This document shows positions 1 to 9,428 of a DNA stretch of 55,859 nucleotides, one piece after another. The translations under genes were made by a program, and so were the position numbers. The notes under the pieces were generated by a model. The model had not been told where the DNA came from. It ran no database searches and saw nothing but the letters and a program-made list of their open reading frames with translations. This DNA comes from Stakelama pacifica. Its GTDB lineage: Bacteria; Pseudomonadota; Alphaproteobacteria; Sphingomonadales; Sphingomonadaceae. The stretch lies in assembly GCF_004361835.1 (NCBI RefSeq), contig NZ_SNWD01000018.1, forward strand, positions 1 through 55,859, given 5' to 3'. The stretch's first letter is position 1. Each line of letters starts with the position of its first letter.

Positions 1-205
1 AACCACAACTCGGACACCAGCAGCACCTCCTTGGTGCCGCGATTGAATCAGCCCATCGCCGCCAGCGCAAGCGATTTAATGGGTCCTGAGCCTAGCTATC
101 CCGAAAGAACTTTGGCCTTCGAGCCGATTCTACCGACAAAATAAAAGGGTTCGCGCAGAGATCCGTTCAAGGTGCCGAATAGTCGGCGCGACTGAAGCAT
201 GTACA

Positions 206-664
206 CTAAATAATCAAGGGAAGGCGAGTAGTTATCTTAATGATATTAAGTGCAAAGCTGGAATTTATCGACGCCACCTCTGGCAAATGCAACAGCACCT
301 TCTTTAGAAAACTCTCATAGCTTGCCACATCACCCACAACCACTCTAAGCAGATAATCCCTTTCCCCTGACATCGAAAAGCACTCCACGATCTCGTCCCG
401 ACAGCGCACGCTTTCTTCAAACGCTTCAAGCGTCGCCTCGTCATGCTGGCGAAGTCGCACCTCGGCAAAAACACTGATCGGAAAGCCCAAAATCTGAGGG
501 TCGAGAATAACGGCCCGTTCCCGAATCGCGCCCGACGCTTCGAGCCTTTTCAGGCGTCTCCAACAAGGCGTGTGCGATAGCCCGATTTGCTCGGCGAGAT
601 CGGCGGTGGAGAGATCCGGCGATCGCTGGAGCGCATCGAGCAATTTGAGGTCAAGTCGATCCAC
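206..664 (-). CDS. Lrp/AsnC-family transcriptional regulator, probable regulator of the bkd/leucine operon
   Basis: 152 aa, the usual length for an Lrp-type regulator. An N-terminal AsnC winged helix-turn-helix (about residues 4-60, recognition helix around 'SHTPCWRRLKRLE') is followed by the RAM/AsnC ligand-binding domain (about 65-145, containing 'GERDYLLRVV'). It starts with GTG, with an AGGA-like ribosome site about ten bases upstream. It is transcribed away from the bkd operon and shares its 130-bp upstream region, the standard arrangement for BkdR, the Lrp-type activator of branched-chain keto-acid dehydrogenase genes. The family and divergent layout are seen; control of the operon in response to branched-chain amino acids is inferred. 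Its base composition is slightly more AT-rich than the operon. Confidence 0.9.
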   Translation of the reverse strand: MDRLDLKLLDALQRSPDLSTADLAEQIGLSHTPCWRRLKRLEASGAIRERAVILDPQILGFPISVFAEVRLRQHDEATLEAFEESVRCRDEIVECFSMSGERDYLLRVVVGDVASYESFLKKVLLHLPEVASINSSFALNIIKITTRLPLII

Positions 665-794
665 GCAACCGTCATCCTACAAAGCCGCCTTCCGATAGGC
701 ATCGAATTGCCATATCTGCCAAAAATTTGCAAAACTAGAAAAGACCCTCCGCAGCGACCCATGCCACTCTCGAAGCGCGTTGCGAAGGAAGCTC
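665..794. promoter_or_regulatory. Divergent promoter region between the Lrp regulator and the bkd operon
   Basis: 130 bp with AT-rich patches, the only non-coding DNA between two divergent transcription units. An AT-rich segment at 726-742 reads, on the minus strand, TTTTCTAGTTTTGCAAA. It partly resembles the motif found upstream of several genes at 12.5-24 kb, but could equally be an Lrp-type site. The ribosome site for the operon, AAGGAAG, lies at 785-791, just before the ATG at 795. No clear -35/-10 pair could be assigned. Confidence 0.5.
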
Positions 795-2024
795 ATGTCC
801 AATCTCCCGCCTCTCAGTTTCTATGTTCCAGAGCCCGCCGCTCGACCAGGGCAGACGAACCTGTTCTCGTCGTCGTCCATGCCTGCGGCCGGAGACATGC
901 GGCGACCTGACCCGCTCGAAGCGGAAGCGGGAATGCGCGATCTGCCCTTTGGGCTCATCCGTGTATTGGATGACGAAGGCTTGGCGGCCGGTCCTTGGGC
1001 ACCGCAACTGGCGCCCGGCCGCCTGCGCGATGGCTTACGCGCGATGGTCCTGACCCGGCTGTTCGACGACCGCCTTTTTCGTGCGCACCGCCAGGGCAAG
1101 ACCAGCTTTTACATGAAGTCCTCCGGTGAAGAAGCGATCGGTGCAGCTCAGTCGATGGTGCTTGCTGCCGGTGACATGTGTTTTCCGACCTACCGCGTGA
1201 TGAGCTGGCTTCACGCACGCAATTACCCGCTCGTCGAAATGGTCAATCAGATATTCTCCAATGAGAAGGATCCTCTCAAAGGACGACAATTGCCTATTCT
1301 GTTTTCGGCGCGCGACTACGGCTTCTACTCGTTGTCAGGCAATGTCGGCAGCCGGTTCGGCCATGCAGTCGGCTGGGCGATGGCGTCCGCCTATAAGGGC
1401 GATGACAGGATCGCGCTCGCCTATATCGGCGAAGGTACCACTGCCGAAGGCGACTTCCACGAGGCGCTGACCTTCGCCTCGGTTTACCACGCCCCCTGCA
1501 TACTGTGCGTTACTAACAATCAATGGGCGATCTCGAGCTACGCCGGGATCGCGGGCGGCGACGAGACCACCTTCGCCGCGAAAGCGATCGCCTACGGCAT
1601 CCCGGGCTTGAGGGTCGACGGCAACGACTTCCTTGCGGTCTGGGCCGCCACCGCCTGGGCTGCCGAACGCGCGCGGGCGAACAAGGGCGCAACCCTTATT
1701 GAACTCTATACCTATCGCGCCGGCGGGCATTCGACATCCGACGATCCGACCAAATATCGCCCAGCCGACGAGGCCGCGCATTGGCCACTCGGCGATCCGG
1801 TCGAGCGGCTGAAGAAGCATCTGATCACTCTTCGCGAATGGGACGAAGACCGGCATGCCGCGCTTTCCGTCGAACTGGACAGCGCGGTTCGCACCGCGGT
1901 GAAGGAAGGGGAATCGGTGGGCACGCTCGGCAAGTCCAAACCGCCGGTCTCGGAGATGTTCGAAGGCGTGTTCAAGGAACCTGATTGGCGCGTCGTCGAG
2001 CAACGGCGCGAGCTCGGGGTCTAG
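795..2024 (+). CDS. bkdA1: Branched-chain 2-oxoacid dehydrogenase E1 component, alpha subunit
   Basis: 409 aa. With E1 beta it forms the thiamine-diphosphate decarboxylase that oxidatively decarboxylates 2-oxoisocaproate, 2-oxoisovalerate and 2-oxo-3-methylvalerate and transfers the acyl group to lipoyl-E2. The thiamine-diphosphate signature is seen as 'YIGEGTTAEGDFHEAL' followed by 'CVTNNQWAIS', and the 'YRAGGHSTSDDPTKYR' phosphorylation-loop motif is conserved. The ATG at 795 is chosen over an in-frame TTG at 780 because it has AAGGAAG at the right distance. It is the first gene of an eight-gene operon and is followed after 4 bp by the beta subunit. Length and motifs agree with bacterial BkdA1. 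Confidence 0.96.
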   Translation: MSNLPPLSFYVPEPAARPGQTNLFSSSSMPAAGDMRRPDPLEAEAGMRDLPFGLIRVLDDEGLAAGPWAPQLAPGRLRDGLRAMVLTRLFDDRLFRAHRQGKTSFYMKSSGEEAIGAAQSMVLAAGDMCFPTYRVMSWLHARNYPLVEMVNQIFSNEKDPLKGRQLPILFSARDYGFYSLSGNVGSRFGHAVGWAMASAYKGDDRIALAYIGEGTTAEGDFHEALTFASVYHAPCILCVTNNQWAISSYAGIAGGDETTFAAKAIAYGIPGLRVDGNDFLAVWAATAWAAERARANKGATLIELYTYRAGGHSTSDDPTKYRPADEAAHWPLGDPVERLKKHLITLREWDEDRHAALSVELDSAVRTAVKEGESVGTLGKSKPPVSEMFEGVFKEPDWRVVEQRRELGV

Positions 2025-2028
2025 GTCC

Positions 2029-3042
2029 ATGCCGACGATGAACATGATCCAGGCGCTCAACTCGGCGCTCGACGCGAAGCTCGCTCAGGATCCCGAGACG
2101 CTCATCTTTGGCGAAGACGTCGGCTACTTCGGCGGCGTCTTTCGGGTGACCGACGGGCTGCAGAAAAAGCACGGTCTTAAGCGGTGCTTCGATGCGCCAA
2201 TCTCCGAAGGTGGGATCATCGCGACCGCTATCGGGATGGGCGCCTATGGCCTGCGTCCTATCCCCGAAATTCAATTCGCAGACTACATCCTGCCCGCTTT
2301 CGACCAACTCGTCTCAGAGGCTGCGCGGCTGCGCTATCGTTCGAACGGCGAGTTCTGGGCGCCGATCACGGTGCGCTCGCCTTATGGCGGCGGCATTTTC
2401 GGCGGCCAGACCCACAGCCAGTCCCCCGAGGCGATTTTCGCCCATATTACCGGGCTCAAGACGGTGATCCCCTCCAATCCCTATGATGCGAAGGGGCTGC
2501 TGATTCAGGCGATCGAAGACGACGATCCCGTGATCTTCCTGGAGCCGAAGAGGCTCTACAATGGCCCGTTCGATGGGCACCATGATCGACCAGTCGCCAG
2601 TTGGCAGGGGCACCCCGCAGCAGAAGTACCCGAGGGGCTCTACCGGATTCCGCTTGGAGAGGCATCGATCGTGCGGACGGGCGAGGCGGTGACCGTCCTC
2701 GCCTACGGGACGATGGTACATGTCGCGTTGGCTGCGATCCACGAGAGCGACGTCGACGCCGAGCTCGTTGATCTGCGATCGATCGTACCGCTCGACATCG
2801 AAGCGATCGTGGCATCCGTCAGAAAGACAGGCCGCTGCGTCATCATTCATGAGGCGTCCCGATTTGGCGGCTTTGGCGGGGAACTCTCGGCCCTCGTCCA
2901 GGAACGCTGCTTCCTTCACCTCGAGGCGCCAATCGAACGCGTGTGTGGCTGGGACACGCCCTATCCGCATGCCTTCGAGTGGGATTATTTCCCCGGTCCG
3001 CAGCGCATCTCCGCCGCGCTCACTCGCGTCTTGGAGTATTGA
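2029..3042 (+). CDS. bkdA2: Branched-chain 2-oxoacid dehydrogenase E1 component, beta subunit
   Basis: 337 aa, full length for the transketolase-like beta subunit of the E1 heterotetramer. The N-terminal pyrimidine-binding domain carries 'LIFGEDVGYFGGVF' with the catalytic-site glutamate region and 'DAPISEGGIIATAIGMG'. The C-terminal transketolase-C domain follows from about residue 200 ('VLAYGTMVHVALAA', 'CVIIHEASRFGGFGGEL'). It starts 4 bp after the alpha-subunit stop and ends 2 bp before the E2 start, so translation is probably coupled and the subunits are made in matched amounts. Confidence 0.96.
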   Translation: MPTMNMIQALNSALDAKLAQDPETLIFGEDVGYFGGVFRVTDGLQKKHGLKRCFDAPISEGGIIATAIGMGAYGLRPIPEIQFADYILPAFDQLVSEAARLRYRSNGEFWAPITVRSPYGGGIFGGQTHSQSPEAIFAHITGLKTVIPSNPYDAKGLLIQAIEDDDPVIFLEPKRLYNGPFDGHHDRPVASWQGHPAAEVPEGLYRIPLGEASIVRTGEAVTVLAYGTMVHVALAAIHESDVDAELVDLRSIVPLDIEAIVASVRKTGRCVIIHEASRFGGFGGELSALVQERCFLHLEAPIERVCGWDTPYPHAFEWDYFPGPQRISAALTRVLEY

Positions 3043-3044
3043 TC

Positions 3045-4343
3045 ATGGCGCGTTTCGAATTTCGCCTTCCCGATATCGGCGAGGGCATCGCCGAGGCTGA
3101 GATCGTCGCATGGCACGTCGCGGTAGGCGATGTCGTCGTTGAGGACCAATCGCTTGCAGACTTGATGACCGACAAGGCGACCGTCGAGATGGAATCGCCG
3201 GTTGCGGGACGGGTCGTTGAGATAGCGGGCGAGGTTGGCGATCAAATCCCGATTGGGTCACCGTTGGTCATCTTCGAGATCGAAAGCGAGGAGCCTGACG
3301 ATCTCAACACCGAGGCGGAGCATGCTCTCTCCCCAACCGAGATTTCCTCGGCAGGCAACGAGGAGCCTTTGCCAGCAACGCCGCGCGCCTCCGAACCTCA
3401 GGATGCCGCTCCACCCCCCAACCAGCCGAAAGCGCCCCCCAACGATACGCACGATCAGCTCCCGCACCCGATCGAGCAGAGGCGAGAAGTCCTGGCCACG
3501 CCGGCGGTCCGCGAACGAGCGAAGGCACTTGGCGTCGACCTCCGTGAGGTGAAGGCCGATGGCGATCGCATACGCCACGCCGATCTCGACGCCTTCCTAC
3601 GCTATGGTTCGAACCAAGGATATCACGCCCCGCACAACAGTCGCGCCCGCGCAAACGAAACCATCAAGGTCATCGGGATGCGGCGACGCATCGCCGAGAA
3701 CATGGCGGCATCGAAGCGGCACATCCCGCACTTCACCTACGTCGAAGAAATTGACGTGACCAAGCTCGAGGAACTGCGCGGCGACCTCAACGCCACGCGC
3801 GGAGCCAAGCCAAAACTCACGCTTCTCCCGCTTCTGATAACGGCCATGTGCAGGACTCTGCCTGCGTTTCCGATGCTAAACGCCCGCTATGATGATGAAG
3901 CCGGCACGGTTGTCCGGTACGGCGCGGTTCATATTGGCATGGCGACCCAAACCGATGCCGGGCTGATGGTCCCCGTGATCAGAGACGCACAGGATCAGAA
4001 TATCTGGCAGCTCGCGACCGAGATCGGTCGCCTCGCCGAAGCAGCCCGGACTGGAAAGATCACATCCGGGGAATTGTCCGGATCCACCATTACGCTGACG
4101 TCACTCGGCCCCTTGGGCGGCATCGCGACGACTCCGGTAATCAACCGACCCGAGGTGGCGATCATCGGTCCTAACAAAATCGTCGAGCGACCGATGTTCA
4201 GTGGCGACGAAATTGTTCGCGCTAAACTGATGAACCTTTCGATCAGCTGCGACCATCGTGTGGTCGATGGCTGGGACGCGGCAAGTTACGTCCAGGCCCT
4301 CAAAAAGCTTCTCGAAACCCCTGTCCTCCTGTTCGCGGATTGA
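3045..4343 (+). CDS. bkdB: Branched-chain 2-oxoacid dehydrogenase E2 (lipoamide acyltransferase)
   Basis: 432 aa. Domain order: one lipoyl domain (about 1-80; lipoyl lysine in 'MTDKATVEME'), an Ala/Pro-rich linker, a peripheral subunit-binding domain for E3/E1 ('ATPAVRERAKALGVDLREV', about 147-183), and the catalytic acyltransferase domain ending in the active-site motif 'SCDHRVVDGWDAAS'. The ATG at 3045 lies 2 bp after the E1 beta stop; an upstream in-frame start at 2943 would lie inside E1 beta and is rejected. The E3 lipoamide dehydrogenase that completes the complex is not in this window, so it must be encoded elsewhere. Confidence 0.95.
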   Translation: MARFEFRLPDIGEGIAEAEIVAWHVAVGDVVVEDQSLADLMTDKATVEMESPVAGRVVEIAGEVGDQIPIGSPLVIFEIESEEPDDLNTEAEHALSPTEISSAGNEEPLPATPRASEPQDAAPPPNQPKAPPNDTHDQLPHPIEQRREVLATPAVRERAKALGVDLREVKADGDRIRHADLDAFLRYGSNQGYHAPHNSRARANETIKVIGMRRRIAENMAASKRHIPHFTYVEEIDVTKLEELRGDLNATRGAKPKLTLLPLLITAMCRTLPAFPMLNARYDDEAGTVVRYGAVHIGMATQTDAGLMVPVIRDAQDQNIWQLATEIGRLAEAARTGKITSGELSGSTITLTSLGPLGGIATTPVINRPEVAIIGPNKIVERPMFSGDEIVRAKLMNLSISCDHRVVDGWDAASYVQALKKLLETPVLLFAD

Positions 4344-4353
4344 AAGATACCAA

Positions 4354-5502
4354 ATGGACGTGACCTTTGATTTCGCCCTCGGCGAGCAAGCCGATATGAT
4401 CCGGGAGGCGACCGCCCGCTTTGCTGCCGACAAGATCGCCCCGATCGCGGCGAAGGTCGACGCCGAGGACTGGTTTGCCAAGGAACTTTGGCCCGAGATG
4501 GGCGCGCTCGGCCTACATGGCATCACAGTCGCCGAAGAGGACGGCGGGCTGGGGCTTGGCTATCTCGAGCATGTCGTGGCGCAGGAGGAGATCGGCCGCG
4601 CGTCGGCCTCGATCGGCCTCTCCTACGGCGCCCATTCGAACCTCTGCGTCAATCAGATCCGCCGCTGGGCGACCCTCGAACAGAAAGCCCGTTACCTGCC
4701 GAAGCTGATCTCCGGCGAGCATGTCGGCAGCCTCGCCATGTCGGAGGCGGGCGCGGGCTCCGACGTCGTCTCGATGAAGCTCAGGGCCGAGAGGAAAGGC
4801 GATCGCTACATTCTCAACGGCACGAAGTTCTGGATCACCAACGCGACCTACGCCGACACGCTGGTCGTCTATGCCAAGACCGGCGAAGGTTCGAAGGGCA
4901 TCACTACCTTCATCATCGAGAAGGGCTTCAAGGGCTTCTCGATCGGCCAGAAGATCGACAAGATGGGAATGCGCGGCTCGCCCACCGCGGAGTTGGTGTT
5001 CGACGATTGTGAGGTGCCCGAAGAGAATGTGATGGGCCCGGTCGGTGGCGGAGTCGGCGTGCTGATGTCGGGGCTCGACTATGAGCGTACCGTGCTGGCC
5101 GGCATCCAGCTCGGCATCATGCAGGCCTGCCTCGACACGGTCATCCCCTACGTCCGGGAGCGCAAGCAGTTCGGCAAGCCGATCGGCGCCTTCCAGCTGA
5201 TGCAGGCCAAGATCGCCGACATGTATGTCGCGCTCAATTCGGCGCGTGCCTATGTCTATGCGGTGGCACGCAACTGCGACGCGGGGCGCACCACTCGCTT
5301 CGATGCCGCCGGCGCGATCCTGCTCGCCAGCGAGAATGCGGTGAAGGTCGCCAACGAGGCGGTCCAGGCGCTGGGCGGCGCCGGCTACACGAAGGACTGG
5401 CCGGTCGAGCGCTACATGCGCGACGCCAAGCTGCTCGACATCGGGGCCGGCACCAACGAGATTCGCCGGATGCTGATCGGCCGCGAGCTGATCGGGGCAT
5501 GA
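4354..5502 (+). CDS. liuA: Isovaleryl-CoA dehydrogenase
   Basis: 382 aa acyl-CoA dehydrogenase that oxidises isovaleryl-CoA to 3-methylcrotonyl-CoA, passing electrons to electron-transfer flavoprotein. The assignment to the isovaleryl-CoA branch is residue-based. The catalytic glutamate is in the helix motif '[12 protein letters not shown]', as in known isovaleryl-CoA dehydrogenases. The position that holds the catalytic Glu in other acyl-CoA dehydrogenases is Gly in '[11 protein letters not shown]'. FAD and substrate motifs '[10 protein letters not shown]' and 'GTKFWITNA' are present. It starts 10 bp after the E2 stop and overlaps the next gene by 4 bp (ATGA). Confidence 0.95.
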   Translation: MDVTFDFALGEQADMIREATARFAADKIAPIAAKVDAEDWFAKELWPEMGALGLHGITVAEEDGGLGLGYLEHVVAQEEIGRASASIGLSYGAHSNLCVNQIRRWATLEQKARYLPKLISGEHVGSLAMSEAGAGSDVVSMKLRAERKGDRYILNGTKFWITNATYADTLVVYAKTGEGSKGITTFIIEKGFKGFSIGQKIDKMGMRGSPTAELVFDDCEVPEENVMGPVGGGVGVLMSGLDYERTVLAGIQLGIMQACLDTVIPYVRERKQFGKPIGAFQLMQAKIADMYVALNSARAYVYAVARNCDAGRTTRFDAAGAILLASENAVKVANEAVQALGGAGYTKDWPVERYMRDAKLLDIGAGTNEIRRMLIGRELIGA

Positions 5503-7100
5503 CGCGGCTTTCCTCCCTGCTCGATCCCGCATCGGACGCCTTTGCCGCCAATGCCGCGCACAATCGCGCGCTGGCCGAGGAGCTGCGCACCAAGGTCGCG
5601 ACGGCGGCGCTCGGCGGCTCCGAAGCGCATCGCGAGCGCCATGTCGCGCGCGGCAAGCTGCTGCCGCGCGACCGCGTCCACCGGCTGCTCGATCCGGGCT
5701 CGCCGTTCCTCGAGATCGGCCAGCTCGCCGCGAACAACATGTACGATAAGGAGGGCGGACCTCCGGGCGCGGGTGTGATCGGTGGCATCGGCCGGGTCAA
5801 CGGTCGCGAGTGCATGATCCTCGCCAACGACCCGACGGTGAAGGGCGGCGCCTATTTCCCGATGACGGTGAAGAAGCATCTGCGCGCGCAGGAGATCGCT
5901 CGCGAGAACCGGCTGCCGTGCATCTATCTCGTCGACAGCGGCGGCGCAAACCTGCCGCACCAGGCCGAGGTCTTCCCTGACAGGGAGCATTTCGGCCGCA
6001 TCTTCTACAACCAGGCCCAGATGAGTGCCGCTGGCATCCCCCAGATCGCCTGCGTGATGGGAAGCTGCACCGCGGGCGGCGCCTATGTGCCGGCCATGTC
6101 GGACCAGAGCGTCATTGTGCGGGAACAGGGCACCATTTTCCTTGCCGGCCCGCCGCTGGTGCAAGCGGCGACGGGCGAGGTGATCTCGGCCGAGAATCTG
6201 GGTGGTGGCGATCTCCATGCGCGCAAGTCCGGCGTGGTCGATCATCTCGCTGAGAATGACGAACATGCGCTGCTGATAGTCCGCGATATCGTCGCGACGC
6301 TCAATCGTCCCAAGCCGATTGACATCGCACTAGCCGAGCCGCGCCCGCCAAAGCTCGATCCGGAGGAGCTTTACGGCATCGTGCCGCAGGACGTGCGTGC
6401 GCCTTATGACGTGCATGAGGTGATCGGCCGGCTTGTCGACGGGTCAGAACTGCATGAATTCAAACCGCTCTACGGCGCCACGCTCGTCTGCGGCTTCGCG
6501 CATATCTGGGGAATTCCGGTCGCGATCCTCGCAAACAATGGCGTGCTTTTCTCGGAAAGCGCGCAGAAGGGCGCGCATTTCATCCAGCTGGCGTGCCAGC
6601 GCCGGGTTCCGCTGCTGTTCCTCCAGAACATCTCGGGCTTCATGGTCGGCGGCAAATATGAGGCGGAAGGCATCGCCAAGCATGGCGCCAAGCTGGTAAC
6701 GGCGGTGGCGACGGCGAGCGTGCCCAAGATCACCGTGCTGATCGGCGGCAGCTTTGGCGCCGGCAATTACGGGATGTGCGGGCGGGCCTATTCGCCGCGC
6801 TTCCTCTTCACCTGGCCCAATGCGCGCATCTCGGTGATGGGCGGGGAGCAGGCGGCCTCGGTGCTGGCGACGGTGCATCGCGACGCGGAGAAATGGACGC
6901 CGGAGGAGGCGGAAGCTTTCAAGGCCCCGATCCGCCGAAAATATGAGGATGAAGGCAATCCTTATTATGCGACTGCCAGACTGTGGGACGACGGCATCAT
7001 CGATCCGGTCCAGACCCGCGACGTCCTCGGCCTCGCGCTCGCCGCTACGCTGAATGCGCCGACCCCGGAGCGCGCGCAGTTCGGCGTGTTCAGGATGTGA
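5499..7100 (+). CDS. liuB: 3-methylcrotonyl-CoA carboxylase, carboxyltransferase (beta) subunit
   Basis: 533 aa, the standard length for the carboxyltransferase subunit, which moves CO2 from carboxybiotin to 3-methylcrotonyl-CoA to give 3-methylglutaconyl-CoA. Both crotonase-like halves of the carboxyltransferase fold are visible: the N-half with '[14 protein letters not shown]' and the C-half with '[19 protein letters not shown]'. The start overlaps the isovaleryl-CoA dehydrogenase stop by 4 bp, indicating translational coupling. Methylcrotonyl rather than propionyl or geranyl specificity is inferred from the position directly after isovaleryl-CoA dehydrogenase. Confidence 0.95.
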   Translation: MTRLSSLLDPASDAFAANAAHNRALAEELRTKVATAALGGSEAHRERHVARGKLLPRDRVHRLLDPGSPFLEIGQLAANNMYDKEGGPPGAGVIGGIGRVNGRECMILANDPTVKGGAYFPMTVKKHLRAQEIARENRLPCIYLVDSGGANLPHQAEVFPDREHFGRIFYNQAQMSAAGIPQIACVMGSCTAGGAYVPAMSDQSVIVREQGTIFLAGPPLVQAATGEVISAENLGGGDLHARKSGVVDHLAENDEHALLIVRDIVATLNRPKPIDIALAEPRPPKLDPEELYGIVPQDVRAPYDVHEVIGRLVDGSELHEFKPLYGATLVCGFAHIWGIPVAILANNGVLFSESAQKGAHFIQLACQRRVPLLFLQNISGFMVGGKYEAEGIAKHGAKLVTAVATASVPKITVLIGGSFGAGNYGMCGRAYSPRFLFTWPNARISVMGGEQAASVLATVHRDAEKWTPEEAEAFKAPIRRKYEDEGNPYYATARLWDDGIIDPVQTRDVLGLALAATLNAPTPERAQFGVFRM

Positions 7101-7104
7101 TGGT

Positions 7105-8976
7105 ATGATCCGATCCCTCCTCATTGCCAACCGCGGCGAGATCGCGCGGCGGATCATCCGCACCGCGCGCGGCCTCGGAATCCGCACCATCGCGGTCCAC
7201 TCGGACGTGGATGCCGCCATGCCCTTCGTGCGCGAGGCGGATACTGCGGTGTGTATCGGCCCCGCGCCCGCGCGCGAAAGCTATCTGGTGCAGGAGAAGA
7301 TCCTGGCCGCCGCGCGGGAGACGGGGGCGGAGGCGATCCACCCCGGCTATGGCTTCCTCTCCGAGAATGCGGAGTTCGCCGAAGCCGTGCAGGCAGCCGG
7401 GCTCGTCTGGGTCGGCGCGCCGCCCGCCAGTATCCGTGCGATGGGCCTCAAGGATGCAGCCAAGAAGTTGATGGTGGCCGCCGGCGTGCCCGTGACGCCC
7501 GGCTATATGGGCGAGGACCAGTCGCCCGAGCGCCTCCAGGCCGAGGCAGATGCGATCGGCTATCCCGTTCTCATCAAGGCGGTCGCGGGCGGCGGCGGCA
7601 AGGGGATGCGCAAGGTCGATGAGCCAGGCGTGTTCGCCGATGCACTGGCGAGCTGCCGACGCGAGGCCTCGTCGTCGTTCGGTGACGATCATGTGCTGAT
7701 CGAGAAATATATCCTGAACCCGCGCCACATCGAGGTGCAGGTGTTCGGCGACACCCACGGCCAGGTCGTCCACCTGTTCGAGCGCGACTGTTCGCTCCAG
7801 CGCCGCCATCAGAAAGTCATCGAGGAAGCGCCCGCGCCGGGCATGGATGATGTGACGCGCGCGGAACTCTGCGCCGCGGCGGTCAAGGCAGCTCGCGCTG
7901 TCGACTATGTCGGGGCCGGCACGATAGAATTCATTGCCGACGGATCGGGTCCGCTCACCCCCGACCGCATCTGGTTCATGGAGATGAATACCCGGCTCCA
8001 GGTCGAACATCCCGTCACTGAGATGATCACGGGGCAGGATCTGGTCGAATGGCAGCTCCGCGTCGCATCCGGTGAACCCCTCCCGAAACGGCAGGAAGAG
8101 CTTTTGATCTCTGGCTGGGCGATGGAAGCACGGCTGTATGCCGAGAATCCGGCAACCGGCTTTCTACCTTCGACCGGCCCGCTCGCCTGGCTGCGTTTCC
8201 CGGGTGGAATACGTGTCGATGCGGGTGTGGAGGAAGGCGGCGAGGTGACGCCGCATTATGATCCGATGATCGCCAAGCTGATCGTGCATGCCGAAAGCCG
8301 CCGCGGAGCGGCCGCCCGCCTGGCACAGGCCTGCAGCGAGATGCAGGTCTGGCCGGTGCGCACCAACGCCGCCTTTCTGGCGCGCGCGGCCGCAGACGAG
8401 GATTTCGCAGCCGAACGCATCGATACGGGCTTCATCGAGCGACGTGCCGACCGGCTTGTGCCCGGTGCGGATCCTTTGGAACCGATCCTCCAAGCTGCTG
8501 CCCGCGCCCTTCTGCCGCGTAACCCTGCCGATCCCTGGGGGACGCTCACCGGCTTCCGCGCCAACGCTGCACCGGATCGGCGCATCGCGGTGGAGGTGGC
8601 GAATGTCCTCTATCTGGTTGACCTGAAGGCGACCGGGCCTGCTGCGACCACGGTCGAGGTAGCGGGCGAGCCGGTGCTGTTCCTGAGCGGAGAAGCTTGG
8701 CCGTTCAGGCAGCCTGTGGCCGATCATGCGGGCGCTGGAGCAGGCGCCTCCGATGGCGCGATCCTTGCGCCCATGCCTGGCCGGGTGATTGCGGTAGAGA
8801 TCAGTGCCGGTGAGGCGGTTGCCAAGGGGCAGCGGCTTCTTGTTCTGGAGGCGATGAAGATGGAGCAAGCCTTGCTCGCCCCGTTTGATGGCATTGTCGA
8901 GATGTTGGACGCCGCCACAGGCGCGCAGGTCAGCGAAGGTACGCTGCTGGCCCGGATCGCGAAGGGGGAGGGATGA
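7105..8976 (+). CDS. liuD: 3-methylcrotonyl-CoA carboxylase, biotin carboxylase/BCCP (alpha) subunit
   Basis: 623 aa. N-terminal biotin carboxylase with ATP-grasp fold (about 1-445; glycine-rich loop 'AVAGGGGKGMRKV', catalytic region 'EMNTRLQVEHPVTEM'), a middle linker domain, and a C-terminal biotinyl domain with the biotin lysine in 'LEAMKMEQ'. It carboxylates its own biotin with ATP and bicarbonate and hands CO2 to the beta subunit. The ATG at 7105, 4 bp after the beta-subunit stop, is chosen; earlier in-frame starts lie within the upstream gene. It overlaps the MaoC-type gene by 4 bp. Confidence 0.95.
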   Translation: MIRSLLIANRGEIARRIIRTARGLGIRTIAVHSDVDAAMPFVREADTAVCIGPAPARESYLVQEKILAAARETGAEAIHPGYGFLSENAEFAEAVQAAGLVWVGAPPASIRAMGLKDAAKKLMVAAGVPVTPGYMGEDQSPERLQAEADAIGYPVLIKAVAGGGGKGMRKVDEPGVFADALASCRREASSSFGDDHVLIEKYILNPRHIEVQVFGDTHGQVVHLFERDCSLQRRHQKVIEEAPAPGMDDVTRAELCAAAVKAARAVDYVGAGTIEFIADGSGPLTPDRIWFMEMNTRLQVEHPVTEMITGQDLVEWQLRVASGEPLPKRQEELLISGWAMEARLYAENPATGFLPSTGPLAWLRFPGGIRVDAGVEEGGEVTPHYDPMIAKLIVHAESRRGAAARLAQACSEMQVWPVRTNAAFLARAAADEDFAAERIDTGFIERRADRLVPGADPLEPILQAAARALLPRNPADPWGTLTGFRANAAPDRRIAVEVANVLYLVDLKATGPAATTVEVAGEPVLFLSGEAWPFRQPVADHAGAGAGASDGAILAPMPGRVIAVEISAGEAVAKGQRLLVLEAMKMEQALLAPFDGIVEMLDAATGAQVSEGTLLARIAKGEG

Positions 8977-9428
8977 TGGCGGGGCGTGGTTTTGACGAAT
9001 GGCAAGTCGGCGATCGCCTCTCTCATGAAATCAGGCGAACCGTCACCGAAACCGATAATCTCCTTTTCTCGACGATGACGCATCATCCCCAGCCGCTCCA
9101 CATCGATCTGGAGGCTGCCAAAGCAAGCGAGTTTGGCCAGATCCTCGTCAACGGTACCTTCACATTCGCTCTGATGATCGGGCTTTCGGTGGGTGACACG
9201 ACGCTGGGGTTTCTTGTCGCCAATCTCGGCTACGACAAGCTGGTAATGCCCAAACCCGTTTTCATTGGCGATACGCTACACGCTGAGACCGAGGTGATCG
9301 AACTGAAGGAATCGCGCTCGCGACCAGACGCGGGCGTCGTCACCTTCCGCCATGTGCTCAGCAATCAGCGCGATGAGATCGTCTGCCAATGTCTGCGCAT
9401 GGCTCTCCTCAAGCGTACGTTCGCATGA
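8973..9428 (+). CDS. MaoC-family (hot-dog) acyl-CoA hydratase
   Basis: 151 aa single hot-dog domain of the MaoC/hydratase-2 type. The usual hydratase-2 signature Asp-x-Asn-Pro-[LIV]-His is changed to 'HPQPLHID' (about residues 35-42): the catalytic Asp position is His and Asn is Gln, while the final His remains. From memory, such variants occur in MaoC proteins that pair with CitE-like lyases (mesaconyl- or itaconyl-CoA hydratases). Here it follows methylcrotonyl-CoA carboxylase in the same operon (4-bp overlap on both sides). It might hydrate 3-methylglutaconyl-CoA in place of the crotonase-type LiuC, which is absent; that is inference. It could also act on mesaconyl- or itaconyl-CoA. Confidence 0.82.
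   Translation: MMAGRGFDEWQVGDRLSHEIRRTVTETDNLLFSTMTHHPQPLHIDLEAAKASEFGQILVNGTFTFALMIGLSVGDTTLGFLVANLGYDKLVMPKPVFIGDTLHAETEVIELKESRSRPDAGVVTFRHVLSNQRDEIVCQCLRMALLKRTFA

Noticed and set aside
1..205. Possible end of an insertion sequence or transposase remnant at the left edge
   Set aside because: A short frame ends in a Lys/Arg-rich tail with a stop near 109, and 'GGGTCCTGAGCC' looks IS-end-like, but no transposase motif or matching inverted end could be recognised in so little sequence.
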